64,000 nt of DNA, taken from the NCBI RefSeq assembly GCF_014695395.1, contig NZ_JACJOF010000033.1:124001-188000 (forward strand). Direction: 5' to 3'. This DNA is from Nodosilinea sp. FACHB-131 (GTDB lineage Bacteria; Cyanobacteriota; Cyanobacteriia; Phormidesmidales; Phormidesmidaceae). Shown here in pieces: positions 24,955 to 33,639 of this stretch. Below the pieces are notes generated by a model. The model did not search any database and had not been told where the DNA came from. It saw only the letters and a list, made by a program, of their open reading frames with translations. The translations under genes and the position numbers were made by a program. Positions within the stretch are counted from its first letter, which is position 1. Each line of letters opens with the position of its first letter.

Positions 24955-25055
24955 AGCAGCTCTTAATAATTTCTTTAGATTTATACTAGGGCATTGACTC
25001 ACTGATGCACCAGGGTCAATAAATTATTAATATTTCCTAAGGAAACTATAGCCAT

Positions 25056-25799
25056 CTACCCTAGGGTCGAGGTTTTCTTGGATGCGGTGGAGGTTTCCCA
25101 GACCGTAGGGCGGGCGACAGTGCAGATGCCCTCTACGGCGATGTCGCTGCGTCGCAGGGCTAGGGCCGCCGATTGAGCCGTGGCGCCGGTGGTGAAGATA
25201 TCGTCGAGCAGCCACACCGTAGATTGCCGGAGAGTCTTGAGCTGGGCCGGAGCGACGGCAAAGGCTTGGGCCAGATTTTGCTGGCGGCTGAGACGGTCAA
25301 GGCTGTGCTGAGCTTGGGTGGCCTGCACTCGCAACAGGCTTCGGCTGTGTAGCGGCAGCCCAGTCAGCCGACAAAACCATTGGCCGATCAGGTCGGCTTG
25401 GTTGAAGCCCCGCTGCTGCAACCGGGTGGGGTGGAGGGGAATAGGGACGATCGCCACCGGACCAGCCCCTGCCCTAGATCGAGGGTTGTGATCAAGCCAG
25501 GTTTGCCCTAGCTCAGTGCCCAAGAACTGAGCCAGGCCAGTGTGGCCGCTGTATTTGAGGCTGCCGATCGCTTGGCGCAGGCTGTCTTCGTAGCGCCCCC
25601 AGCTCAGTACTGTCAGATCTGGAATACTGCGATCGCAGGGTGTTGAAGCCTGGCACTGACGCACCTGGCGGCAGCAGCCGGAGCAGAGCACGGCGGATGT
25701 TGATCGCTGACACAGGGGGCAAGGCTCCGCCAAAAACAGGCTGAGCATCTGGCGTTTGCCCTGGCCGAGCCAGGTCTGGATAGAGGAGCGGCTGTGCAT
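25056..25799 (-). CDS. comF: ComF-family phosphoribosyltransferase-like protein
   Basis: ComF proteins carry an N-terminal zinc finger and a phosphoribosyltransferase domain; they are needed for DNA uptake in competent bacteria, including cyanobacteria. Here the zinc-finger cysteines are CPLCQRS and CSGCCRQ near residues 26-46, and the PRPP-binding loop is VWLLDDIFTTGATAQS near 195. The start is uncertain: ATG 25799 is chosen; ATG 25748 and a long upstream frame to 25904 are alternatives. Other competence genes are not adjacent. Confidence 0.85.
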   Translation of the reverse strand: MHSRSSIQTWLGQGKRQMLSLFLAEPCPLCQRSTSAVLCSGCCRQVRQCQASTPCDRSIPDLTVLSWGRYEDSLRQAIGSLKYSGHTGLAQFLGTELGQTWLDHNPRSRAGAGPVAIVPIPLHPTRLQQRGFNQADLIGQWFCRLTGLPLHSRSLLRVQATQAQHSLDRLSRQQNLAQAFAVAPAQLKTLRQSTVWLLDDIFTTGATAQSAALALRRSDIAVEGICTVARPTVWETSTASKKTSTLG

Positions 25800-26134
25800 G
25801 AGATCTGCCCTAATAGCTAATGGCCGAGATGGCGCTGGATCTATTGTCAGAGCCACAGCGGGCAGGAACGAGGGTAGAAATAGGGATCTCTGGTAGGAAA
25901 GCACCCTATCCCGCTAGCAGGGTAGAGGGCGAAGACGATGGCCATCGCGTAAACTCATAGATATAAGATATTGACTTCAAATAAAGCGCTTCGTTGCGAT
26001 CGCCCCTTGGCACCGCCAGCCTAGAGTTGGGGCAGGTTAAGCAGCCGCAAGGGTCAGCGATTCTAGCGTTATAAAACCGAATAACTTGGCCACCTCCCTC
26101 ACGTGACAGCTGAGGGCTAGCCCTGTACCCCAGC
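25800..26134. other. 335-bp divergent intergenic region
   Basis: The region separates comF (minus) from the PEP-synthase-like gene (plus). It holds an A/T-rich patch near 25955-25985 and HIP1 sites. I see no gene, hairpin or known operator. Confidence 0.4.
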
Positions 26135-28498
26135 ATGACCTGGCTTCGACAACTGCATACGCTAGACATCGCTGATCTGCAGGCCGTCGGGCAGAAAGCA
26201 TATTATCTGGGCTTGCTCAAACAGCAGGGGCTGCCTGTGGCTCAGGGTTGCGTATTGACGGCAGCGGCCTGGCACCACGGTCTAGAGCAGATGGCCTGGC
26301 CCAGTGACGACGGTGATCGGCTGGCTCCAGCGTGTCAAAGCGGGTTTAGGACCTTACAGCAGAGCAGCCAGCAATGGCAAAAAGCCCTGCAAGACATTCC
26401 TCCGATCGCGGCGATCGCAGGCAGTGGATTAGATTGTCCAGAACCCGATGGCTTTATCCCCGCCGCTTGGATGCTGCGCGCATCGCTCTGGGTAGACCCG
26501 CTGGGTTTAGACCAAACAGATACTCCTAGATTGCTCAGCCCAGGCCTGTTGCCGGCCCAAATTGAAGCTGACCAGGCAAATCTAGTCGGGGCGCTGCCAC
26601 AGTTTTGGAGCCAGGCGCTGACGGCTCGCTGTCTGCCAGTCTGGGATCTCCACTGCCAGCGACTGCGCGATCTCAGCCTGGCCACGCTGATTATGCCGGT
26701 GTATCCAGCCCTGGTGTCAGGCACACTCATTCTCAGCCAGGAGCAAATTGCTGTAACTGCGGTAGCGGGGCTAGGCAAGGCCCTTACCCAGGGAGAAGCC
26801 ATCCCAGCCTGCTGCTGGGCAAGCTCCGGCAAAGTTGCTGAGGCTACCTGGCTGCCAGGATTTCAGGAGCGCATTTACCAGCTCAGACCCGCCTCTAAAT
26901 ATCGCCCCCGCCCGTTGGCCAGTGCCCAACCTATTCAGGTGATCGATCGCGATCGCCCCGAGCTGATTGCTCCCCTCACCCAAGACCAGCTCGCCCGTCT
27001 AGTGCAGGTGGCAGAACGGGCTCAATCGGCCTTGGGTGGAGCGGGGGTGCGCCTAGAATGGCTGCTGCATCCCAGTGCTAACCCCGACCAGCCTACCTTG
27101 ATCATCACCGAAGCCGGCCCTTGGCCCGCCCCGTCAGTGACGGCCCCCGCCCCAGAGCGACCAGCCCCAACCCGGGCTCGGTCTCAGCCCCCGCTACTGC
27201 CCTTGGCCAGCACGGTTGTGCGCGGCATTGGGGCTGCAGCGGGGTGCATTCAAGGGGTCGCCGTAGTCGCCCAACGCCCCCAAGACTTGCCGAAACCACT
27301 GCCTGAGGGCTGCATCGTGGTGCTGCCCGACCTGCAGCCCGATGTCTTCTTTCAGCTGCCGTCGGTGGCGGGCATTGTCACCGAGCGCGGCGGTGCCACT
27401 TGTCACGCCGCTATTTTGGCAAGAGAGGTAGGCATTCCGGCGGTGGTGGGTGCGCCCCAGGCCACCCAGCTGCTAGACAACGGCATGGTGCTCTGGCTCG
27501 ACGGCGATCGCGGCGTAGTCTACGGCCTCACCGATGAGGCAGCGGCTTCGTTTCGCCCCCCTGTGGCCCCAGTCCCCGAACCGCTACCCACCAATCAACC
27601 GGGCCGCTACCACCGACTGCGCACCCAGGTCATGGTCAACCTCAGCCAGCGCCAGGGCTTAGCCAACCTTTCTCTCAACCATGTAGCGGGGATTGGCTTA
27701 CTGCGATCGGAATGGCTACTGCTGGAGGTGCTAGAGGGTCGCCACCCGTGGGACTGGGCCAACCAGGGCCAGGAAGCAGAGCTGCAAAATCGCCTGGTGG
27801 AGCAGCTAGAGCCGATTTTGCAAACCCTGGGGCCTAGACCCCTGCGCTATCGCAGCCTCGATCTGCGATCGCACGAATGGCAGGCCCTTCGAGGCAGCCC
27901 TCCGGTAGAACCCAATCCCATGCTGGGGCTACGCGGCACCCTGAGCTACGACATTGATGACCGCCTGTTTCAGGTCGAGCTGGGGGCATTAGCCGCGCTG
28001 CAGCGGGCCGGCTATGACAACCTACAGCTAATTTTGCCCTTTGTCCGCAGCGTTGAAGAAGCCATTGCCTGCCGCCAGCGGGTTGAGCGGGCCGGCCTCA
28101 CCGACGTTACGGGCTTTGCCCTGTGGATTATGGCCGAGGTTCCCTCGGTGTTGTTTTTGCTGCCCGCCTACGCCCAGGCCGGTATTCAAGGCATTGCCAT
28201 TGGCTCTAACGACCTTACCCAACTGCTGCTGGCCATCGATCGCGACCAGCCCACCATGGCTTCTGCCTACGACGAGCGCCACCCGGTCGTGCGCCTAGCC
28301 ATGGCCCACCTAGTGCAGGAGGCCCGCCGCAACGGCTTGCTCTGCTCGATCTGCGGCCAGGCTCCGGTCCGCCACCCCGAACTGATCGCCGATCTAGTCG
28401 GCTGGGGAATTGACTCTATTTCGGTAGAAGCTGCGGCCCTGCCGTTTACGTTAGAGGCGATTTGGCAGGCGGAGAACAGTGTAGGGAGTGAAGGGTGA
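26135..28498 (+). CDS. PEP synthase/PPDK-like protein with degenerate nucleotide-binding half
   Basis: The 787-residue product follows the PEP synthase plan. The central phosphohistidine domain is intact: ERGGATCHAAILARE with His424. The C-terminal TIM barrel is recognisable: GLLRSEWLLLE, NPMLGLRGTL, AIGSNDLTQL and the catalytic-loop Cys in LCSICGQAP. The N-terminal ATP-grasp region is weakly conserved: the family GGKNASLG block reads VGQKAYYLGLL, and the RSS block reads LRASLWVDP. It may use a different phosphate donor or be regulatory. Cyanobacterial homologues are annotated as putative PEP-binding proteins. It stands alone. Confidence 0.8.
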   Translation: MTWLRQLHTLDIADLQAVGQKAYYLGLLKQQGLPVAQGCVLTAAAWHHGLEQMAWPSDDGDRLAPACQSGFRTLQQSSQQWQKALQDIPPIAAIAGSGLDCPEPDGFIPAAWMLRASLWVDPLGLDQTDTPRLLSPGLLPAQIEADQANLVGALPQFWSQALTARCLPVWDLHCQRLRDLSLATLIMPVYPALVSGTLILSQEQIAVTAVAGLGKALTQGEAIPACCWASSGKVAEATWLPGFQERIYQLRPASKYRPRPLASAQPIQVIDRDRPELIAPLTQDQLARLVQVAERAQSALGGAGVRLEWLLHPSANPDQPTLIITEAGPWPAPSVTAPAPERPAPTRARSQPPLLPLASTVVRGIGAAAGCIQGVAVVAQRPQDLPKPLPEGCIVVLPDLQPDVFFQLPSVAGIVTERGGATCHAAILAREVGIPAVVGAPQATQLLDNGMVLWLDGDRGVVYGLTDEAAASFRPPVAPVPEPLPTNQPGRYHRLRTQVMVNLSQRQGLANLSLNHVAGIGLLRSEWLLLEVLEGRHPWDWANQGQEAELQNRLVEQLEPILQTLGPRPLRYRSLDLRSHEWQALRGSPPVEPNPMLGLRGTLSYDIDDRLFQVELGALAALQRAGYDNLQLILPFVRSVEEAIACRQRVERAGLTDVTGFALWIMAEVPSVLFLLPAYAQAGIQGIAIGSNDLTQLLLAIDRDQPTMASAYDERHPVVRLAMAHLVQEARRNGLLCSICGQAPVRHPELIADLVGWGIDSISVEAAALPFTLEAIWQAENSVGSEG

Positions 28499-28641
28499 GA
28501 GTTGGTTCTAGCGGAGTCGTTGGTGTGGCCTTCCTGACAACCCCCAGGGACAGGGAGCCTGCCGATAGGGTTGGGGGGATTGGCCCGATAACCGGGCGAG
28601 GATGATCGATAATAACAACGTTGTGCAGACCGTTACCCCCT

Positions 28642-29106
28642 ATGTCTCTTCCTTCTAACCTCGCCACCCTAGACGGTGCCCCTTTAGCTCCCGAAGTGCT
28701 AGCTGACAAGGTGATTCTCTTTGTGAACGTGGCCAGTAAGTGCGGCCTGACGCCCCAGTACAGCGGCCTGGTAGAGCTGGATAAGGCCTACGGCGATCGC
28801 GGCCTCGTGATCGTAGGCGTACCCTGCAACCAGTTTGGCAAGCAAGAGCCCGGCACCCCTGAGGAAATCAAAGACTTCGCCAAAACCAAGTACGACGTCG
28901 ACTTTACCCTGCTCGAAAAGCAGGATGTTAACGGCCCCGATCGCAGCCCCCTCTACCAGTTTCTTGTTGGCGACGGCCCCGACATCGGCTGGAACTTTGG
29001 CAAGTTTTTGGTCGGTCGCGACGGCCAGGTGATCGAGCGCTTTGAGCCCCAAACGCCTCCCAACGACCCGGCTCTCAAAGCTGCGATCGAGCAGGCGTTG
29101 GGCTAG
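28642..29106 (+). CDS. glutathione/thioredoxin peroxidase (Cys type)
   Basis: The 154-residue enzyme reduces peroxides and lipid hydroperoxides. The peroxidatic Cys34 is in NVASKCGLTPQY, the Gln in PCNQFGKQEPG and the Trp-Asn in IGWNFGKF. The usual resolving cysteine after NEEI (plant and bacterial thioredoxin-dependent forms) is not seen: the segment reads EEIKDFAKTKYDVDF. ATG 28642 is chosen over an upstream in-frame TTG/GTG-type start. It converges with csaB across a perfect hairpin. Confidence 0.92.
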   Translation: MSLPSNLATLDGAPLAPEVLADKVILFVNVASKCGLTPQYSGLVELDKAYGDRGLVIVGVPCNQFGKQEPGTPEEIKDFAKTKYDVDFTLLEKQDVNGPDRSPLYQFLVGDGPDIGWNFGKFLVGRDGQVIERFEPQTPPNDPALKAAIEQALG

Positions 29107-29161
29107 AGTGCGATCGCATTCAAACGAGCGTTCCTAGGCCGAGACAATTCAGCGCGGGTTT

Positions 29162-29193
29162 ACAGGTTGAACCGTTTGAGCGGTTCAACCTGT
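29162..29193. terminator. perfect 13-bp hairpin between convergent genes
   Basis: Arms ACAGGTTGAACCG (29162-29174) and CGGTTCAACCTGT (29181-29193) pair fully around TTTGAG. It lies between the glutathione peroxidase and csaB genes and could serve both. It carries the AACCGTTTGAGCG core of the dispersed hairpin family. Confidence 0.65.
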
Positions 29194-29252
29194 GAATCTC
29201 AACGGCAAAGTCAGGGCTTTGCGATCGGCTCAAGCCTTCGCCGAGGCCAGAG

Positions 29253-30311
29253 TCACGACGACAGTACGTCCCGCAGCAGGTCTTGGTGCATGAGGGCGCG
29301 ATCCACCCGCGAACTGATTTGTTCGGGCGACAGCGGGTCGCCGTTGGCATAGACCTCTAGCCAGGTTTGGGTCATTTGCTCGGGACTGTCCGGCCAGCGA
29401 TGGCTCACCGCCTGGGGGTTAAGGTCAAACCCTGGCAGATCGAGGTCAGCCATCAGGTTACTAACCTTGGGGTCGTAGCTCAACCCAAAGCAGCGGCAGC
29501 CCTCCGCCGCTGCCATAATTAGCGCGTGCAGCCGCATGCCCAATGTCATCTCGACACCGCGAAACAGCCCCTTGAGCTGGTGCGGGTTATCTAAAGCATA
29601 GATGTGGCTAGGGCCAGGCAGCCGTGGCTGAATATATTCGGCAATGGGCAAGTCTTTGATCGGTTGAAAGGGCACTAGCAGCAGGCAGGTCTGGGTCGCC
29701 TTTTGAAACGAGGCCAGAGCCTGGGTGAACTGGTCTAGGCGACCTTCGGTCAACCAGGGATGGGGTCGCAGGGCAACGGCCACCCGAGGGGCCGGCAGAT
29801 CCCAGAGTCTGTCTACTGGTGTAGCCTCCAAAGCCCACACCGGGTCTGGGGCCTGCATGCCTGGCACCTGCCAGCGAGCCAGCCAAGCCGCCGACCCGTT
29901 GTCTCTGACGCTGACGGCGTTGCAGTGGCTCAGGGCGTAGCGGCCCAGCCCCTGACTGAGAGGGTGGCTAAGGGGGCCAATGCCCTGTCCCCAGGCGATG
30001 GTTTTGAGCCCTAACCACTGAGCTAGCACCATCAGCCCGCCATAGTAAACAGGGTTTTGCAGACTGGTGGCATCTTGTAGCAGACTGCCGCCGCCCCAAA
30101 TCAGCACCTCAGCCCCCCGCAGCGCGCGAATGACTGGCCCTAGGGCCTTGCGGGGCACGGTTTCTACGCCGTAGCGCTGAGCGGTTTCGATAGGGTTGCC
30201 CGACAGCACCACGGGCGTCACCCCCGCAGGCAACATTTGCAGCAGGGTAGCTAGCAGGGCTTCGTCGCCGCCGTTGCCCATGCCATAGTAGCCACACAAA
30301 ACCGCTCGCAT
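29253..30311 (-). CDS. csaB: polysaccharide pyruvyl transferase CsaB
   Basis: CsaB adds pyruvate ketals to cell-wall polysaccharide so that S-layer (SLH) proteins can anchor. The 352-residue product starts MRAVLCGYYGMGNGGDEALL, the family signature, and has the WGGGSLLQD block near 95 and GMRLHALIMAAAEGCRCFGL near 262. ATG 30311 is chosen over an in-frame GTG 6 bases upstream; AGGTGA precedes it closely. Cyanobacterial outer-membrane SLH porins give a plausible reason for its presence. Confidence 0.92.
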   Translation of the reverse strand: MRAVLCGYYGMGNGGDEALLATLLQMLPAGVTPVVLSGNPIETAQRYGVETVPRKALGPVIRALRGAEVLIWGGGSLLQDATSLQNPVYYGGLMVLAQWLGLKTIAWGQGIGPLSHPLSQGLGRYALSHCNAVSVRDNGSAAWLARWQVPGMQAPDPVWALEATPVDRLWDLPAPRVAVALRPHPWLTEGRLDQFTQALASFQKATQTCLLLVPFQPIKDLPIAEYIQPRLPGPSHIYALDNPHQLKGLFRGVEMTLGMRLHALIMAAAEGCRCFGLSYDPKVSNLMADLDLPGFDLNPQAVSHRWPDSPEQMTQTWLEVYANGDPLSPEQISSRVDRALMHQDLLRDVLSS

Positions 30312-30404
30312 GCTCACCTGCCCCTAGCTAACCCGTAGGTCAAACCGCTATACGCCATACACTGACCTCTCTACAATAGAGGCTGTTGTTACGCCCTGAA
30401 CCCC

Positions 30405-30719
30405 ATGCACGCTCTCTCGCTGCCCACCTGGATGATCCATATTTCAAGTGTGCTGGAGTGGATGGCGGCGATGTGGTTTATTTGGCAGTTTGCCACTGTG
30501 ACTCAGCGGCTAGTGTGGCGCTGGTTGGCGATCGGTATGCTTCCCGCCCTAGTGAGCGCCATGGCCGCTTGCACCTGGCACCTATTCGACAATGCCCCTG
30601 GGCTAGCCTGGCTCGTCACCCTACAGGCCGCGATGACCGTGATCGGCAACTGCACCCTCTGTCTCGCCGCCTGGTGGATCTGGCGACAAAGCAGTATCTC
30701 GACCGCCAGCCCTAAGTGA
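30405..30719 (+). CDS. Ycf49-like (DUF2499) membrane protein
   Basis: The 104-residue product matches DUF2499, the family of plastid Ycf49, with three predicted membrane helices. Characteristic blocks are LPTWMIHISSVLEW near residue 6 and ACTWHLFDN near 55. The function is unknown. It is followed by a DUF3593 gene, a common pair in cyanobacteria, which suggests a joint role in the photosynthetic membrane. Confidence 0.85.
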   Translation: MHALSLPTWMIHISSVLEWMAAMWFIWQFATVTQRLVWRWLAIGMLPALVSAMAACTWHLFDNAPGLAWLVTLQAAMTVIGNCTLCLAAWWIWRQSSISTASPK

Positions 30720-30894
30720 ACCCAAAATTAACACCTGGGAACGCTAAACGTGGCAAGCTCTAGCGGTCTAGGGTTCAGGGTTTAAGGTATACGGTTTAAG
30801 GACTGCTGTGAACCTTAGACCCCCACTAACTTCGGCTTAGCAAACTACTAGCGAATTTTAAAACTGCGGGCTCGAATAAAAGATTGCCTGCCTA

Positions 30895-31003
30895 AATTCT
30901 CCTCCTTCCACTCTCCTACCTATCCACTCCTCCACTCTCCTACCTATCCACTCCCCCACTCTCCTACCCATCCACCCCCTACCCATCCACTCCCCACTCC
31001 CCC
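30895..31003. repeat. C-rich tandem repeat in the DUF3593 leader
   Basis: A 24-base unit resembling CCACTCTCCTACCTATCCAC repeats about three times, then decays into CCCATCCACCCCC and ACTCCCC units up to the ATG at 31004. The leader has no purine-rich ribosome-binding site at all. Confidence 0.7.
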
Positions 31004-31312
31004 ATGCTCGACAAAAACACTCTCTTCGCCATGTCCCTCTTCCCCTACCTAGGGTTTCTCTGGTTTATGACCCGCACCCAGGAGACGCCACGGCTGGCCC
31101 TAACTGGCTTCTACGCGCTGCTGGTATTTGTGGCGGTCACTATTCCGGCAGGTATCTATGCCAAGGTGGGACTTGGGGAAGAGCTGGCGAACGTGGACTG
31201 GCTCCACGGCAGCGCAGAGGCGTTTTTAACGCTGTCAAACATTCTTGTGGTGCTCGGGTTTCGCCAAGCGGTTGTGCAGCATCGGGCGGGGACGCAGGCG
31301 GAGGGCGATTAG
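31004..31312 (+). CDS. DUF3593 membrane protein
   Basis: The 102-residue product matches DUF3593, found in cyanobacteria and plastid-bearing eukaryotes next to DUF2499. Three membrane helices are predicted (about 5-22, 34-54, 72-92). Blocks such as FPYLGFLWFMTR and WLHGSAEAFLTLSN are typical. The function is unknown. It is separated from the Ycf49-like gene by a 284-bp C-rich stretch. No Shine-Dalgarno sequence is present. Confidence 0.8.
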   Translation: MLDKNTLFAMSLFPYLGFLWFMTRTQETPRLALTGFYALLVFVAVTIPAGIYAKVGLGEELANVDWLHGSAEAFLTLSNILVVLGFRQAVVQHRAGTQAEGD

Positions 31313-31375
31313 ATGAGGGGATGAGGATAGGCCTCATTCTCCTATCGCCTCACCTTACTCACCCCCTTATCTGCC
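31313..31375. repeat. short G-rich/C-rich repeat between convergent genes
   Basis: GATGAGGGGATGAGGATAGG is followed by CCTATCGCCTCACC and CCCCCTTATC, so the arms can pair. It belongs to the dispersed short-repeat family and may act as a two-way terminator. Confidence 0.55.
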
Positions 31376-32731
31376 TTATCCCAACCCGATCAGCTCCTCC
31401 GCGGTGCTGGGGTGAATTGGCAGGGTGATATCAAAATCGGCTTTGGTGGCACCCATGGTCACGGCGATCGCAACCCCCTGCATGAGCTCTGCGGCGTGGT
31501 TGCACACCATATGCGCCCCTAGCACTCGGTCGGTAGATTTTTGCACCACTAGCTTAATCAAGCCCTGGGTCTCTCGGTCAGAGGGCCGGTAGTACAGAGG
31601 CTGAAAGCGGGAGCAGTAGGTTTGAATGTCGTCTTTGCCAAACTTTTTGGCGGCTTCTGCTTCGGTAAAGCCAACGGTACCCATCTCAGGCGTGGTAAAC
31701 ACAGCGGTAGGAATGGTGTCGTAGTCGAGGGTGACGGCTTGGTGACCAAATTCGGCGTCAGCGAATAGGCGCCCCTCCCTGATTGCTACAGGGGTGAGGC
31801 TGACGCGATCGATGATGTCTCCAATCGCGAAGATGTGGGGGACGGAGGTGCGATAGTGGGCGTCGACGGCGATCGCCCCCTGATTGAGGGTGACACCGGT
31901 ATTCTCTAGCCCTAGGCCCTTCACGTTGGGGGTGCGTCCGGTGGCCGCCAAACTCACCGCATCGCTAAGCACGGTCTTTTGCCCCTGCTCGGTGGTTACG
32001 GTCAGGGTTAAGCCTGACTCGCCGGGGGCGATCGCAATCTGATCGCTGTTGGTCACCATGGTGATGCCCTGCCGCTGCATCGCCCCGTGAATTTCACGGC
32101 GCAGGTCATCATCAAAGCCGCTCAGTATTTTGTCGCCCTGAATGATCTGGGTAACTTCGGTGCCCAACCCATTGAGAATGCTGGCAAATTCGCAGCCGAT
32201 ATAGCCACCGCCAATAATGACCATGCGCTTTGGCTGCTGAGGCAGATGAAAAATATCGTCGGAGGTAATGGCGTGCTCAATACCGTCAATATTGTTGGGC
32301 CGGGTGGGCTGACCACCAGCGGCAATCAAAATTTTCGCGGCGGTGACGGTGGTTTCGCCCAGGGCCAGGGTGTGTTCGTCAACGAACTGCGCCTGGTAGC
32401 GAAAAATCTCTACGCCTGATTTGTCGAGCAGGTCTTGATAGACACCCCTGAGGCGATCCACTTCCTGATTGACGGCGGCGATTAGGGTAGGCCAATCAAA
32501 CTGTCGCTCGCCAACGGTCCAGCCATAGCTGGTGGCCACCTCAGACTGTTCTGTGAACTGAGCGGCATACACCATCAGCTTTTTGGGTAAGCAACCGCGA
32601 TTGACGCAGGTGCCGCCCAGCTGCCTTGCCTCCACTAAGCCGACCTGAGCACCGTGGCTGGCAGCCCGCCGCGCCGCCGCGATGCCGCCAGAGCCCCCAC
32701 CAATTACCAGTAAATCGAAGTCGTAGGTCAC
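31376..32731 (-). CDS. gor: glutathione reductase
   Basis: This FAD-dependent disulfide oxidoreductase keeps glutathione reduced using NADPH. The FAD fold LLVIGGGSGGIAAARRA is followed by the redox pair GGTCVNRGCLPKK; the NADPH fold is VIIGGGYIGCEFASIL near residue 172; the C-terminal interface has HPSTAEEL, with the active-site His. The GTG at 32731 yields MTYDFDLLVIGGG, the family start, and is preceded by GGGGAAGG; an upstream ATG at 32773 would add 14 residues. Confidence 0.93.
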   Translation of the reverse strand: MTYDFDLLVIGGGSGGIAAARRAASHGAQVGLVEARQLGGTCVNRGCLPKKLMVYAAQFTEQSEVATSYGWTVGERQFDWPTLIAAVNQEVDRLRGVYQDLLDKSGVEIFRYQAQFVDEHTLALGETTVTAAKILIAAGGQPTRPNNIDGIEHAITSDDIFHLPQQPKRMVIIGGGYIGCEFASILNGLGTEVTQIIQGDKILSGFDDDLRREIHGAMQRQGITMVTNSDQIAIAPGESGLTLTVTTEQGQKTVLSDAVSLAATGRTPNVKGLGLENTGVTLNQGAIAVDAHYRTSVPHIFAIGDIIDRVSLTPVAIREGRLFADAEFGHQAVTLDYDTIPTAVFTTPEMGTVGFTEAEAAKKFGKDDIQTYCSRFQPLYYRPSDRETQGLIKLVVQKSTDRVLGAHMVCNHAAELMQGVAIAVTMGATKADFDITLPIHPSTAEELIGLG

Positions 32732-32876
32732 AGCCTTCCCCAGCGTAATATCGCTCTCTAGGATCGACCGCAATCTATCTTAAAAACATCCTCAGTTAGG
32801 CACAGTTTGAGGCGATCGCCGTCAGGAGCGCGATCGCGGCGGGCGAACCTCTCATCCTAGGCATGGAGTAAACGCC

Positions 32877-33512
32877 CTATTGAATAGACTCGTCAGCGGT
32901 GAAGGCCATTTGCCAGAAGGCCGCTTCGAGGTCAGCCACCTGCAAAAAGGCGGCTTCAGCCTGGGCCTGAACCGCTGGGCTAGCCGTAGCTAGAACGGCA
33001 TCAGCCTGGGCAGCCAGCAGATGCACGTAGTCGGTAAAGCCGGGGTTGCCCCAGCGATCGGCGAACTCGGTATAGGGCGCGGGCATGGGGCCAGGCAGCT
33101 GCCAGCCCTGATTGTAGGCATACTCAATGGCCCACAAAGCGGTAGCCTGCACCGCGTAGGGCTGCGGGGCCAGGCCGGCCATAAACTCACAGTAGCGCTG
33201 GCAGGTGGGCTGGGGTGAGGTAGACAGGTTGAGCGATCGCTCGGCGGCCTTGGCCTCAAACCACAGCAGCTCGTCTTTAAGGGCACCGAGCCCCGCCAGC
33301 AGCCCATCGATATGGTCATCGGGGGCCGCCCCCAGCACCCGCCCCACCATGCGGGTAAAGTCTTTGACAAATAAAAAATCCTGCACCAGCCAGGTGTTGA
33401 ACTGAGCGGGGTGCAGAGTGCCGCTCTGGCAGCCGGTTAGAAACGGGTGGGTAGTGGCGCTGTGCCAGGCGGTGGGGTGGGCTTGCAAGAGAGATTGACA
33501 GGTCAGAGGCAT
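32877..33512 (-). CDS. TenA_E-type protein (thiamin-salvage-like helical protein)
   Basis: The 211-residue product has the TenA heme-oxygenase-like helical fold. The PCxxxY block with the catalytic Cys of classical thiaminase II is missing; the matching region reads ATALWAIEYAYNQGW, as in the TenA_E group where a Glu takes part. Members in plants hydrolyse formylaminopyrimidine breakdown products of thiamin. The role here is inferred. A second, Cys-containing TenA is at 40367. Confidence 0.8.
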   Translation of the reverse strand: MPLTCQSLLQAHPTAWHSATTHPFLTGCQSGTLHPAQFNTWLVQDFLFVKDFTRMVGRVLGAAPDDHIDGLLAGLGALKDELLWFEAKAAERSLNLSTSPQPTCQRYCEFMAGLAPQPYAVQATALWAIEYAYNQGWQLPGPMPAPYTEFADRWGNPGFTDYVHLLAAQADAVLATASPAVQAQAEAAFLQVADLEAAFWQMAFTADESIQ

Positions 33513-33524
33513 GAAAGTTTTCTT

Positions 33525-33639
33525 AGGAATGAGGGGGATTGGGGAGTAGGTATAGGGGCTCGGGTTTCAACTCGGCTTAACACCTTGTACCGCACACCCT
33601 ACACCCTACACCTGCCCCTGGCACCCCACCTCCCATCTC
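33525..33639. repeat. short-repeat family element between TenA_E and lptC genes
   Basis: A G-rich arm (GAGGGGGATTGGGGAGTAGG) and a C-rich arm with three-fold CACCCTACACC units are present. It follows the same layout as the other dispersed arrays. No gene is seen. Confidence 0.45.

Noticed and set aside
30895-31003. Tandem repeats considered as a CRISPR array
   Set aside because: Units are short, pyrimidine-only, contiguous and without unique spacers; no cas genes are near.
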